A stretch of DNA of 64,000 bases from Pseudoxanthomonas composti (GTDB lineage: Bacteria; Pseudomonadota; Gammaproteobacteria; Xanthomonadales; Xanthomonadaceae), in NCBI RefSeq assembly GCF_004122095.1, contig NZ_SAWZ01000003.1, positions 382,128 to 446,127 on the forward strand, written 5' to 3'. Under the pieces are notes generated by a model. That model was given only the letters and a program-made list of their open reading frames with translations, did no database searches and was not told where the DNA came from. Positions 18,905 through 27,943 of the stretch are shown one piece after another. Position numbers and translations under genes: made by a program. Within the stretch, counting starts at the first letter, position 1. Each line of letters begins with the position of its first letter.

Positions 18905-21118
18905 TTGAACGCCACGCCCCCACGTCGCCCACGCTCCGCGTCGCATCGGCTCAACACCGGCCGCTCGCGCATCCGCGAGGGTCGCCCGTTCCCGCTGGGC
19001 GCCACCTGGGACGGCCTGGGCGTCAACTTCGCGCTGTATTCGGCCAACGCCACGCGCGTGGAGCTGTGCCTGTTCGACGAGCGCGGCCGCGAGCAGGAGC
19101 GCATCAGCCTGCCCGAATACACCGACGAGGTCTGGCACGGCTACCTGCCCGACGCGCGCCCTGGACAGCTGTACGGCTACCGTGTGCACGGGCCGTACGA
19201 GCCCCATGCCGGCCACCGCTTCAATCCCAACAAGCTGCTGCTGGACCCCTACGCCAAGCAGCTGGTCGGCGAACTGAAATGGGCGCCGCAGCTGTTCGGC
19301 TACATCATCGGCCACAAGGACAAGGACCTCAGCTTCGACCGCCGCGACAGCGCGGCCTACATGCCCAAGTGCGCGGTGGTCGATCCAGCCTTCACCTGGG
19401 GCGAAGACCGCCGCCCGCAGATCCCGTGGAACGAAACGGTGATCTACGAAGCGCATGTGCGGGGCCTGAGCATGCGCCACCCCGATGTGCCCGAAGCCAT
19501 GCGCGGCACCTTCTCCGGCCTGAAGACCGATGCGCTGGTCGAGCACATCCGCAGCCTGGGCGTGACCGCGGTCGAGCTGATGCCGGTACATGCCTTCGTC
19601 GATGACCAGTACCTGCTCGACCAGGGCCTGCGCAACTACTGGGGCTACAACACCCTGGCGTTCTTCGCCCCGCACCCGCGCTACATGGCCACCCGCTCGA
19701 TCAACGAGTTCAAGCAGATGGTCGCGCGGCTGCACCACGCCGGGCTGGAAGTGATCCTGGACGTGGTCTACAACCACACCGCCGAGGGCAACGAGCTGGG
19801 CCCCACGCTGTCCTTCAAGGGCATCGACAACAGCAGCTACTACCGGCTGGCGCCCGAGCGCCGCTACTACATCAACGACACCGGCACCGGGAACACCTTC
19901 GACCTGACCAATGCCGGCGCCCTGCGCATGGTCAACGACTCGCTGCGCTACTGGCTGGCGCAGATGCACGTGGACGGCTTCCGCTTCGACCTGGCCACCA
20001 TCCTGGGGCGCGAGCACCACGGCTTCGACCCGTCCGGCGGCTTCCTCGATGCCGTGCGCCAGGATGCGCTGATGTCGCAGGCCAAGCTCATTGCCGAGCC
20101 CTGGGACATCGGCCCGGGTGGTTATCAGGTCGGCGGCTTCCCGCCGGGCTGGGCGGAGTGGAACGACAAGTTCCGCGACAACACCCGTGCGTTCTGGCGT
20201 GGCGATGAGGGCCAGCTGGCCGAACTGGCCACCCGCCTGACCGGCTCGGCCGACCTATTCAACCATCGCGGGCGCCGGCCCAACGCTTCGATCAACTTCG
20301 TGACCGCGCACGATGGCTTCACCCTGCGCGACCTGGTCAGCTACGAGCACAAGCACAACCAGGCCAACGGCGAGGGCAACCGCGACGGTGGCGACCACAA
20401 CATCTCCTGCAACTACGGTGCCGAAGGCGACACCGACGATGCAGTCATCAACGACCTGCGCCTGCGCCAGCAACGCAACTTCCTGGCCACGCTGTTCTTC
20501 TCCCAGGGCACGCCGATGCTGCTGGCCGGCGATGAGTTCAGCCGCAGCCAGCAGGGCAACAACAACGCCTATTGCCAGGACAACGACCTGACCTGGCTGG
20601 ACTGGGACGCCGCCCAACGGCCGGAGGCACGCGAGCTCACCGATTTCGTGCGCAAGCTGGCCGCGTTGCGCCGGCATTACCCGCTGCTGCATCGCAAGCG
20701 CTTCTTTGACGGCAAGTTCGACCAGGAGCTGGGCATCAAGGATGTCACCTGGCTGGCGCCGGAAGGCCACGAGATGCGCGATGCCGACTGGCACAACCCG
20801 CAGGCGCGTGCCCTGATGATGCGCATGGACGGGCGCGCACCGGCCAGCGGCCTGCGCGAGGCCGCGTCCAACACCACGCTGTTGATGCTGGTCAACGCCG
20901 ATCCGGAGGAGATCCAGTTCGCCTTGCCAGAAGTGCAGGGTGAGCACTGGCGCGTGCTGCTGGATACCTCCGAGCGCCATGGCCAGAGCGTGGTGCCGGG
21001 AGGCGGGCAGTGGCTGGCGGTGGGCCGCTCGCTGGCGCTGCTGGCGCTGGAGAAGGATGCCGAAACCGCAGTGGCTGCGGTGGCCGCGTCCACTGGCTCA
21101 CCCGCGCCGGTGATCTAA
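18905..21118 (+). CDS. glgX: Glycogen debranching enzyme (GH13_11)
   Basis: 737 residues; hydrolyses alpha-1,6 branches of limit dextrins. Conserved pieces: RPFPLGATWDGLGVNFALY at the CBM48 start, HRFNPNKLLLDPYA, LDVVYNHTAEGNE, the nucleophile Asp in VDGFRFDLATILGRE, the acid Glu in LIAEPWDIG, the third Asp in VTAHDGFTLRDLVSY, and the C-terminal LMLVNA barrel cap. The start must be TTG at 18905 because a stop codon lies just upstream in frame and no ATG or GTG follows before conserved sequence; AGGA is 10 nt before it. Likely the last gene of the glg operon; a REP hairpin lies downstream. Confidence 0.94.
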   Translation: MNATPPRRPRSASHRLNTGRSRIREGRPFPLGATWDGLGVNFALYSANATRVELCLFDERGREQERISLPEYTDEVWHGYLPDARPGQLYGYRVHGPYEPHAGHRFNPNKLLLDPYAKQLVGELKWAPQLFGYIIGHKDKDLSFDRRDSAAYMPKCAVVDPAFTWGEDRRPQIPWNETVIYEAHVRGLSMRHPDVPEAMRGTFSGLKTDALVEHIRSLGVTAVELMPVHAFVDDQYLLDQGLRNYWGYNTLAFFAPHPRYMATRSINEFKQMVARLHHAGLEVILDVVYNHTAEGNELGPTLSFKGIDNSSYYRLAPERRYYINDTGTGNTFDLTNAGALRMVNDSLRYWLAQMHVDGFRFDLATILGREHHGFDPSGGFLDAVRQDALMSQAKLIAEPWDIGPGGYQVGGFPPGWAEWNDKFRDNTRAFWRGDEGQLAELATRLTGSADLFNHRGRRPNASINFVTAHDGFTLRDLVSYEHKHNQANGEGNRDGGDHNISCNYGAEGDTDDAVINDLRLRQQRNFLATLFFSQGTPMLLAGDEFSRSQQGNNNAYCQDNDLTWLDWDAAQRPEARELTDFVRKLAALRRHYPLLHRKRFFDGKFDQELGIKDVTWLAPEGHEMRDADWHNPQARALMMRMDGRAPASGLREAASNTTLLMLVNADPEEIQFALPEVQGEHWRVLLDTSERHGQSVVPGGGQWLAVGRSLALLALEKDAETAVAAVAASTGSPAPVI

Positions 21119-21177
21119 GGAGCGCGAGGCTCCGAGAGCGGCGCTTGTGGGACCAGCACTTATGGGAGCGGGCTCTT

Positions 21178-21245
21178 GTGGGAGCGGCTTCAGCCGCGAA
21201 GGGGCTTTACCAGGAAAGCCCCTTCGCGGCTGACGCCGCTCCTAC
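21178..21245. repeat. REP/BIME-like hairpin, copy 1
   Basis: A GTGGGAGCGGCTTCAGCCGC left arm, a GAAGGGGCTTT segment, a short centre, then the inverted arm ending GCCGCTCCTAC. The arms pair over about 30 bp with a few mismatches. It lies between convergent glgX and the TIGR01777 gene and may also stop transcription. The same element recurs at 26605, 43601, 55487 and 62935. Confidence 0.75.
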
Positions 21246-21298
21246 AGAACTTTCGCGGTAGGGCCCAAGGCTTCTCCGAGCGCCCAACGCGCACCAGC

Positions 21299-22189
21299 TC
21301 AAGCCTGCGGCAGGATCTGCCGCAGCGCATCTTCCAGCCGCGGATACAGGAACTGGAACCCGCGCTGCTGCGCATACGCCGGCAGCACCTTCTGCCCCTG
21401 GACCAGCATGTCGGCCATCTCACCCACGGCCAGCTTCAGCGCCAGGGCAGGGGTGGGAAGCACCGCAGGACGATGCACGGCCTGGGCCAGCTGCGTGGCG
21501 AAATCGCGCTGGCGCACCGGCTCAGGCGCGGTGGCATTGCAAGGCCCCTGCGTGGCCGCATCCTGCAGCAGCCACTGGATCATGCGCACCAGATCCTGGC
21601 GGTGGATCCAGCTCATCCACTGCGCCCCGCCGCTGATCGGCCCGCCCAGGCCCAGCCGATACGGCAGCAGCATCTGTTCCAGCGCACCGCCGTCGGCGCC
21701 CAGCACCACGCCGGTACGCAGCAGGCACACGCGCACGCCCAATTCCTGCGCGGGCAGGGCGGCGGCCTCCCAGTCCCTGCACAGCTGCGCGGCGAAGTCA
21801 TTGCCTGGGGCCGAGTCTTCTACCAGCGGTTCATCGCCATGCGGCCCGTAGTAGCCGATGGCCGACCCAGACACCAGCACATGTGGGCGCAGCGGCATCT
21901 TCTGCATCCAGGCCAGCAGCGCCTCGGTGGTGCGCAGCCGCGATTCGCGCAGGGTCTGCTTGTAACGGTCGGTCCAGCGTTGCCCGGCCAGGGAGGCGCC
22001 GGCAAGGTTCACCACCGCATCGGCGCGTGCCATGTCGTCCAGGCGCTCGATCAGGCGCACGCCGGCCAGCGTGCCGGCAATACGCTCTGCGTTGCGCGTC
22101 AGCACCGTCACATGCATGCCGGCGGCCATCAGCGCCGGGCACAGCGCCTGTCCGACGAATCCACTGCCGCCTGTCACCAATACCTGCAT
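21299..22189 (-). CDS. TIGR01777 family SDR epimerase-like protein (YfcH)
   Basis: 296 residues of the extended-SDR type. The NAD(P) motif is VTGGSGFVGQALC at the start, followed by LTRN and VNLAGASLAGQRW (family signature), then GSAIGYYGPHGDE with the active-site Tyr and CLLRTGVVLG. The C-terminal ~50 residues (LKLAVGEMADMLVQGQKVLP) are the DUF1731 tail. E. coli YfcH is the best-known relative; the reaction is unknown. The start at 22189 gives the clean Rossmann start; the upstream extension is not conserved-looking. Confidence 0.87.
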   Translation of the reverse strand: MQVLVTGGSGFVGQALCPALMAAGMHVTVLTRNAERIAGTLAGVRLIERLDDMARADAVVNLAGASLAGQRWTDRYKQTLRESRLRTTEALLAWMQKMPLRPHVLVSGSAIGYYGPHGDEPLVEDSAPGNDFAAQLCRDWEAAALPAQELGVRVCLLRTGVVLGADGGALEQMLLPYRLGLGGPISGGAQWMSWIHRQDLVRMIQWLLQDAATQGPCNATAPEPVRQRDFATQLAQAVHRPAVLPTPALALKLAVGEMADMLVQGQKVLPAYAQQRGFQFLYPRLEDALRQILPQA

Positions 22190-22322
22190 GCGCTGACCCC
22201 GGTTGCGAACACAGCTGAAAGCATAGGCGCAAGATTGCATGCATCACGTGCACGCAGCCTGCACCGTCGCGTCACGGCGCAGTGTCGAAGATGGCCCCAT
22301 ACCGCTTCGAAAGGGGATCGAC

Positions 22323-22604
22323 GTGCCGGTCCAGGCCTCCACCACCACCCGCCAGGACGCAGAATCCACCGCGCCACTCGCGGCATGGTGGCAGCGTTGG
22401 TTGACCCGGCCGTTGGCGCAGGCCGCCGCGCGCACCCGCGCACGCAAGCAGGCCAAGGCGCCCACCCAGGCGCCTGCGGTATCGCCGCTGCCGGTAGACC
22501 CCGGACGCCTGTCCGCAGACCTCACCCTGATCCGCGCCGCGCGCATCCACACGCGTCCGGGGCCGGTACGCCGCCGCCGGGTGGGGCTGCGTCCACTGCC
22601 TTAA
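22323..22604 (+). CDS. Hypothetical small basic protein
   Basis: 93 residues starting at GTG (start uncertain). Not recognised. It has strong third-position G+C bias over its whole length, which argues it is real. Composition is unusual: Arg/Ala/Pro rich, with two Trp-rich spots (AAWWQRWLTRP) near residue 20 and a basic tail RPGPVRRRRVG. No membrane segment or signal peptide. It is divergent from the TIGR01777 gene and 91 bp before the DUF2242 lipoprotein. Could be an RNA-binding or envelope-adjacent peptide; this is not known. Confidence 0.5.
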   Translation: MPVQASTTTRQDAESTAPLAAWWQRWLTRPLAQAAARTRARKQAKAPTQAPAVSPLPVDPGRLSADLTLIRAARIHTRPGPVRRRRVGLRPLP

Positions 22605-22695
22605 CGGAGTCCCCGACAGGGGCGGTGGCGACGCTCCCTGAACAGCCCAGGGCGCTATCCTTCGGGCTTGCCCGCCGCTACCCATCGTCCCGCTC

Positions 22696-23475
22696 ATGCG
22701 TCGTTCCACGCTTCTGATTGCTCTTGCCCCCGCCCTGCTCGCCCTGGCGGGCTGTGGTTCCATTGGCAAGAACAAGGATCCGATGCGCGCCAGCGAGACC
22801 TTCGATTCGGACAACACCTACACCCAAGTCTTCGACAACGGTCCCGACCAGGTCTGCGAGGCCGGTCGGCGGGCGCTGATGAGCCAGGGCTACGTGATCC
22901 AGCGCGCCGACGGCCTGGTGGTGGAAGGCACCAAGAGTTTCCAGCCCGAGGCCGACATCCACGAACAGGTGCAACTGCGCGTGTCCTGCGTTTCGCAGGC
23001 CGACGGGCGTTCCTGGGCCTTTGCCAGCGCCCTGCAGGACCGCTACGGGCTGAAGAAGAGTTCCACCGCCGCCAGCGTGGGCACGCCGATGGGTTCGGTG
23101 TCCCTGCCGTTCGGCAGCACCGATGATTCGCTGGTGAAGGTGGCCAGCCGCACGGTGCAGGACGGCGCCTTCTACAAGCATTTCTTCGCACTCATCCAGC
23201 GCTACCTGCCGCCGGCCCCCAAGCCGGAAGACAAGAAGCCCGCAGCGGTCGCCCGCGCCGAGGCCAAGCCGGCCCCTGCACCGCCGCCGCCGCCGGCCCC
23301 CGAGCCGCAGATGCAGGACGCTCAGGATGAGCCGCCCCTGCAGCCCGAGCCGATGAAGGACGCGCCGACCGTGGAAGAAGTGGAACAGGCGCAGAAGGCA
23401 GCGACGCCGCCTAGCGCACCCGCTGGCGTGCAGGAGCCGGCACCGGCCGCTGCCCCGGATGCCGCCACGCCGTGA
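22696..23475 (+). CDS. DUF2242 family lipoprotein
   Basis: 259 residues. The lipobox LALAGC puts the lipidated Cys at residue 20 of a short leader. Residues ~30-170 carry the conserved DUF2242 region (FDSDNTYTQVF, CEAGRRALMSQGYVI, GTKSFQPEADIHEQVQLRV, MGSVSLPFGSTDDSLVKVASRT). The last ~90 residues are a low-complexity Pro/Ala/Glu tail without predicted structure, which probably spans the periplasm. Function unknown. The gene ends before a stem-loop at 23513. Confidence 0.85.
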   Translation: MRRSTLLIALAPALLALAGCGSIGKNKDPMRASETFDSDNTYTQVFDNGPDQVCEAGRRALMSQGYVIQRADGLVVEGTKSFQPEADIHEQVQLRVSCVSQADGRSWAFASALQDRYGLKKSSTAASVGTPMGSVSLPFGSTDDSLVKVASRTVQDGAFYKHFFALIQRYLPPAPKPEDKKPAAVARAEAKPAPAPPPPPAPEPQMQDAQDEPPLQPEPMKDAPTVEEVEQAQKAATPPSAPAGVQEPAPAAAPDAATP

Positions 23476-23512
23476 TCGCACGCCGATCCGTCCATCCCTG
23501 ATCGCCTCAACG

Positions 23513-23540
23513 CACAACGCCCGCGCAAGCGGGCGTTGTG
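23513..23540. terminator. 12-bp hairpin with GCAA loop
   Basis: CACAACGCCCGC-GCAA-GCGGGCGTTGTG is a perfect 12-bp stem with a GNRA tetraloop in the gap between the convergent DUF2242 and gcd genes. No T-tract follows, so termination efficiency is uncertain, but placement and shape fit. Confidence 0.65.
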
Positions 23541-23613
23541 TCATCTGCAATCCTGTGCGCAGGGTCGCCGGTGCGGTGCCGACCACGCCAGGTGGTCGGC
23601 ACCGATCCAAGCG

Positions 23614-26118
23614 CTAGGGCTTGGCCGACGCGCCCTTGCCCTGCGGCAGGGCATAGGCCACCACGTAGTCGCCCTCCGGCGTCTCCAGGAAGTGATGCCC
23701 GCCGGCCATGATCACCAGGAACTGGCGCCCACCGACTTCGTACACCATCGGCGTGGCCTGGCCGCCGGCCGGAAGCTTGTCGTGCCACACCGTCTCGCCC
23801 GTCTCGATGTCGATGGCGCGGATCAGGTCGTCGGTGGCCGCGGCGATGAAGATCAGCCCGCCTGCGGTCACGGCGGCGCCGCCGTTGTTCGGCGTCCCGA
23901 TCTCGATCGGCAATCCCGAGCGGATACCGAAGGGCCCATTGCCGCGCGCGCTGCCGAAAGGCCGGTCCCACAGCGTCTTGCCGGTCTTCAGCGCGATCGC
24001 GCGGATGCCACCGTAGGGCGGCTGCTTGCACAGCAGTTTGGTGAAGGCCAGGCGCCAACCGGCGTTGACGTCCACCGCGTAGGGCACGCCGATCTGCGGG
24101 TCGCCCGCGCCTTCGGCGCTGCCCTTCGGCTTGCCCTTCATCTGGTCGCGCGGCAGCCAGCCCAGCTTGTTCGCTTCGGCGCGCGGCACCAGCTGGTTGT
24201 AGTTGGGCATGTCGTTGTAGTTGGCCACGATGATGCCGCGCTGGGTGTCCACCGCGATGCCGCCCCAGTCCGATCCACCGTTGTAGCCGGGGTACTCGAT
24301 GGAATGCCGTTCGGCGCTCGGCGGCGTGTACATGCCCTCGTAGCTGGCCCGCTTGAACTGCAGTCGGCACACCAGCTGATCGATCGGCGTCATTCCCCAC
24401 ATGTCGCGCTCGGTCAGCGGCGCCTTGGCCAGGGTGTTGTACAGCGAGTGCGGCTGGGTCCTGGCGCGCTTGTCCGGCTCCACGCCGCCGCCCGGTGCGG
24501 GCCGTTCCTCCACGCCCACCAGCGGCTTGCCGGTGGCGCGGTCGAGCACGTAGACATCGCCCTGCTTGGTCGGCAGCACCAGTGCCGGCACCGCGCCGTT
24601 GCCCACCGGGAAGTCCACCAGCGTGGCCTGCGAGCCCTGGTCGTAATCCCACACGTCGATATGGGTGGTCTGGAAGTTCCACACCGGCTTGCCGGTGTTG
24701 ACGTCGATGGCCACCAGCGAGGTGGCGTAGCGGTTTTCCGCCTCGGTGCGTGAGCCGCTGAAGTAGTCCGCCCCCGAGTTGCCCATCGGCAGGTAGACAT
24801 AGCCCAGCTTTTCATCGCCTGAGGCCGTGGTCCACATGTTGGGCGTGCCGCGCGTATAGGTCTCGCCCTGCGGCGGCCGCGTGTCGATCTCCGGACGCGC
24901 CAGGTCCCAGGCCCAGCGCAGCGCGCCGGTGACCGCGTCATAGCCCTTGATCACGCCCGAGGGCGCATACCGGTACTGGCCATCGAGCACCTGGTGGCCG
25001 GTGACCACCACGCCCTGGACGATGGTCGGCGGCGAGGTGATGGAGACCATGCCCGGATAGGTGTCGCCCATGTCGTCGGTGATGCGCACCTGGCCATCGC
25101 GGCCGAAGTCGGCGCAGGGCTTGCCGGTGGCGGCATCGACGGCGATGACGCGGCCATCGAGCGTGCCTTCGATGATGCGCGTACGGCACGCGGATGCGGT
25201 GGAGGCCACCGCCGCCTGTGCAGGGCCACTGGCAGGCGCTGCCATGCCTTCGCCGGACGTCGGCGTCGGAGCAGCGGCAGTTGCGGGCGCGCCGGCCGGG
25301 ACCACGTAGTAGGACACGCCGCGGCAGGCGGCGGTGTAGGGGATGGCGGCCTCGTCCACCTTCGGATCGAAGCGCCACCGCTCCTTGCCGCTGGCCGCAT
25401 CGAGCGCGATCAGCACGTTGCGGCCGGTGCACAGGTATATGGTGTCGCCGACCTTGAGCGGCGTGGTCTCCGCGCCCCAACGGTAGCCGGGCAGGTCGCC
25501 GGTGCGGTAGGTCCAGGCCTTGGCCAGCTGGCCGACGTTGTCCTTGTTGATCTGCGACAGCGGCGAGTAGCGCGTGGCGTCGTAGCCGCGTCCGTAGGCG
25601 GCCCAGTCGCCCGGGGCCTGGCTGGCCGAATCACCGGTGGGGGTGGTCCCGGCGCTGGTGGGGAGCGGCCCGTCTGGCGCTGTGACGTAGTACGGCTTGA
25701 ACGCCAGCGCGAAGGCGACCACGAAGCACACCCCCAGCACCGCGGCGATGCCGAAGGACAGGCGGCGCGAAGCGCCGCGGTCCAGGCGCGGCAGCAACAG
25801 GGCGATGACGAACATCAGCGCCAGGATCAGTCCCAGCCGCGGCACCCAGCGCCAGTAATCCAGGCCGCTCTCGTAGGCGGTCCAGACCACGGTCAGCACG
25901 AACACGGCGCCGTACCACCACGCGCCCGAGCTGCGGCCGCGGGCCAGTTGCACGCCGGCGATCACCAGGCCCAGGCCGGCCGGCAGGTAGTACCAGCTAC
26001 CGCCCAGGGCGGCCAGCCAGCCGCCGGCGATGGTGAAGTACAGGCCGAGCAGCAGCACCAGCGCGCCGACCGCCAGCAGCGGCCAGCGGCCGCGACGCGG
26101 TGCGGAAGAAGCATTCAT
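23614..26118 (-). CDS. gcd: Membrane-bound PQQ glucose dehydrogenase
   Basis: 834 residues; oxidises glucose to gluconolactone in the periplasm and passes electrons to ubiquinone. The first ~135 residues hold five membrane helices (LLAVGALVLLLGLYF, GLGLVIAGVQLA, AVFVLTVVWTAY, LGLILALMFVIALLL, IAAVLGVCFVVAFAL). The rest is the PQQ eight-bladed propeller, with repeated W-motifs and YYVTAP, HVDVWDYDQGSQ-like and GGHHFL segments characteristic of GCD. ATG at 26118 has GGAG nine bases upstream; 26127 would be nearly leaderless. No pqq genes are in the window. Confidence 0.92.
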   Translation of the reverse strand: MNASSAPRRGRWPLLAVGALVLLLGLYFTIAGGWLAALGGSWYYLPAGLGLVIAGVQLARGRSSGAWWYGAVFVLTVVWTAYESGLDYWRWVPRLGLILALMFVIALLLPRLDRGASRRLSFGIAAVLGVCFVVAFALAFKPYYVTAPDGPLPTSAGTTPTGDSASQAPGDWAAYGRGYDATRYSPLSQINKDNVGQLAKAWTYRTGDLPGYRWGAETTPLKVGDTIYLCTGRNVLIALDAASGKERWRFDPKVDEAAIPYTAACRGVSYYVVPAGAPATAAAPTPTSGEGMAAPASGPAQAAVASTASACRTRIIEGTLDGRVIAVDAATGKPCADFGRDGQVRITDDMGDTYPGMVSITSPPTIVQGVVVTGHQVLDGQYRYAPSGVIKGYDAVTGALRWAWDLARPEIDTRPPQGETYTRGTPNMWTTASGDEKLGYVYLPMGNSGADYFSGSRTEAENRYATSLVAIDVNTGKPVWNFQTTHIDVWDYDQGSQATLVDFPVGNGAVPALVLPTKQGDVYVLDRATGKPLVGVEERPAPGGGVEPDKRARTQPHSLYNTLAKAPLTERDMWGMTPIDQLVCRLQFKRASYEGMYTPPSAERHSIEYPGYNGGSDWGGIAVDTQRGIIVANYNDMPNYNQLVPRAEANKLGWLPRDQMKGKPKGSAEGAGDPQIGVPYAVDVNAGWRLAFTKLLCKQPPYGGIRAIALKTGKTLWDRPFGSARGNGPFGIRSGLPIEIGTPNNGGAAVTAGGLIFIAAATDDLIRAIDIETGETVWHDKLPAGGQATPMVYEVGGRQFLVIMAGGHHFLETPEGDYVVAYALPQGKGASAKP

Positions 26119-26302
26119 GGGGGACATCTCCGAGGACTGAATCACAAAATGGCGCCGCTACCTTACGCTTCTGTCATGAGAGGGGCGCGTCAAAGGGGCG
26201 CGCCCGATCCGATGAGCGGTCCATGCCAGTGCGACGCTCTGCGCACGCGCTTAATGCCACCGCGCCTACGGTCGCGGCCACGTTCCCGATCAGGAGGTCC
26301 AC

Positions 26303-26509
26303 ATGGACACCAAGTTCTTCATGACCCAGGACAGCACCGGCGAGCGCCAGCGCGTGCGCATCCTCGATGCCGATGGCAGCGGCCCCGACGCTCCCGGCCA
26401 CAGCCCGCAGCGCTACGCCCTGGAGGACGGCAGCCCGGTGCTGCGCGTGGACAACGAGACTTTCCAGGTGGTGGGCACGGGGGCGTATGTGACGCTGGTG
26501 CGGGAGTGA
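26303..26509 (+). CDS. Hypothetical small cytosolic protein
   Basis: 68 residues with an excellent ribosome site (AGGAGG eight bases upstream). Pattern: KFFMTQDSTGERQRVRIL, then RYALEDGSPVLRVDNETFQVV and a beta-strand tail VTLVRE. All predicted strand; no Cys, no membrane segment. I do not recognise a named family, though the beta pattern with QDSTGERQRV is reminiscent of small conserved Xanthomonas proteins of unknown function. The stop codon lies inside the start of a GAGTGAG repeat stretch. Confidence 0.75.
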   Translation: MDTKFFMTQDSTGERQRVRILDADGSGPDAPGHSPQRYALEDGSPVLRVDNETFQVVGTGAYVTLVRE

Positions 26510-26520
26510 GGTGAAGAGCG

Positions 26521-26553
26521 AGGAGTGAGCGGAGAGGAGTGAGGAGTGAGCGG
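26521..26553. repeat. GAGTGAG dispersed repeat, copy 2
   Basis: AGGAGTGAGCGGAGAGGAGT followed by GAGGAGTGAGCGG, the same unit as at 2655. It starts 12 bp after the stop of a small gene, and the sequence just before it (GGGAGTGAGGTGAAGAG) also fits the motif loosely. In the 280-bp gap 26510-26790, this repeat and the REP hairpin at 26605 are the only structure I see. Confidence 0.8.
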
Positions 26554-26604
26554 AAGGTTGGACTGATGCTCAGCGCGTGCAAGGCGTAGCCGACGATGCC
26601 CTTG

Positions 26605-26690
26605 TGGGAGCGGCTTCAGCCGCGAAGGCGCCTTCCCGACAGATTCCGCCTAGCCGGACAAGCCCCTTCACGGCTGAAGCCGCTTCCACA
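26605..26690. repeat. REP/BIME-like hairpin, copy 2
   Basis: GTGGGAGCGGCTTCAGCCGC on the left and GGCTGAAGCCGCTTCCAC on the right, with a 40-bp centre that is less complementary than in copy 1. It lies upstream (3') of the minus-strand oxidoreductase gene end and downstream of the 68-aa gene. Confidence 0.7.
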
Positions 26691-26790
26691 GGGCATTCGA
26701 GATCGCTTCGAGTCGCGCCAGGGGTATAGGGCGGCAGATGCCTCAGGCGCTTCAATCGCGCTCAGCAGCGCCGACGCACGTCGCTGCGGC

Positions 26791-27837
26791 TCAGAGCGCG
26801 ACAACGCATCCTTGCGCAGTGCTGCGCTGCGCAGCCTCCAGCACCCACATCGTCTCGATGGCCGAAGCCGCGGTGACCGGGGCGGCGGTTCCATCGCGGA
26901 TCGCGCCTGCGATTCCGGTGTAGTAATCGGTCCAGCGCCCCGGCGGCAGCGGCGCTTCGATCGTATGTTCGGCATCGGCGGCGCGGTACAGCGCCGGCGA
27001 GGGATCCAGCGCCCAGCCGTCGGCGCCCGGGCGCAGGCCATCGCGCAGCTGGGCCTCCTGCGCGTCCAGCCCATGCTTGATCCAGCTGCCGCCGCTGCCG
27101 TGGGCGGCAAAGCGCGGCGGCGCATTGCACACCAGCGAACCGGCATGCAGATGCACGCGCAGGCGCTCGTAGCGCAGGATCACGTGGAAGGCATCATCGA
27201 CCTGGGCACCGGCACGCTGGGCAAGGATGTCGGCCGACACTGATGCGGGCAGGCCGAACAGCTGCAGCGCCTGGTCCACCAGATGCGGGCCCAGGTCGAA
27301 CCACAACCCCGTCGCCGTGCCCGGGCGTTCCCGCCAGCGCGCCTGCACCTGCGGGCGAAAGCGATCGAAATGCGAGTGCAGCTCGGCAACCTCGCCCAGC
27401 GCGCCCGAGCCGATCGCGGCACGCAAGGCCAGGAAATCCGCATCCCAGCGCCGGTTGTGGAACACGCTGAGCAGTCGGCCACATCGCGCTGCCTCGGCCG
27501 CCAGCGCCTCGGCTTCGGCCAGGGTCGGCGCCATCGGCTTGTCGATGACGACATGGCAGCCGGCCGCCAGTGCCTGGCGGGCCAGCGCCACGTGGGTGTC
27601 GTTGGGCGAGGCGATGGCCACCAGGTCGATCGCATGACGCTGCAGGGCGTGGTCCAGCGTCGGCACCACCTCGACCTCACCCAGGGCCTGGCGCACCTTG
27701 GCCGGATCGCTGGAGACCACGCAGGCCAGCTGCAGGCCCGGCGTGGACTGGATCAAGGGCGCATGGAAGACACGGCCGGCCAGGCCGAAGCCGACCAGGG
27801 CCACGCGCAGGGGGGCAGGGAAGGAGGCATCGGTCAT
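26791..27837 (-). CDS. Gfo/Idh/MocA family oxidoreductase
   Basis: 348 residues. N-terminal NAD(P) Rossmann fold: VALVGFGLAGRVFHAPLI, then AIASPNDTHVALARQALAAG and the conserved CHVVIDKPMAPT with the catalytic-region Lys. The C-terminal half has GLWFDLGPHLVDQALQLFG, which holds the His/Asp of the family. Resembles E. coli YdgJ. Members oxidise or reduce sugars or cyclitols; substrate not predictable. ATG at 27837 fits; 106 bp divergent gap to the next gene contains no obvious operator. Confidence 0.88.
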   Translation of the reverse strand: MTDASFPAPLRVALVGFGLAGRVFHAPLIQSTPGLQLACVVSSDPAKVRQALGEVEVVPTLDHALQRHAIDLVAIASPNDTHVALARQALAAGCHVVIDKPMAPTLAEAEALAAEAARCGRLLSVFHNRRWDADFLALRAAIGSGALGEVAELHSHFDRFRPQVQARWRERPGTATGLWFDLGPHLVDQALQLFGLPASVSADILAQRAGAQVDDAFHVILRYERLRVHLHAGSLVCNAPPRFAAHGSGGSWIKHGLDAQEAQLRDGLRPGADGWALDPSPALYRAADAEHTIEAPLPPGRWTDYYTGIAGAIRDGTAAPVTAASAIETMWVLEAAQRSTAQGCVVAL

Positions 27838-27943
27838 GCGCGCAGTATCGCCCGCTCGCCGTGGCGGGGACGCATGCACAGCGCTCATCTGCCGGCCATG
27901 TCCCCTGCGTCAGACTGCCGGCCACCCCAAGCAGGAGCTCACG

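Noticed and set aside
15897..18932. Very long open frame antisense to treY and the DUF2934 gene
   Set aside because: GC-rich shadow; residue composition is skewed to Arg/Ala/Gly/His, no recognisable domain, and the opposite strand encodes a conserved treY with all catalytic residues.
21119..21300. Possible small RNA gene between glgX and the TIGR01777 gene
   Set aside because: The structure is fully explained by the REP hairpin; no promoter or terminator pair was seen.
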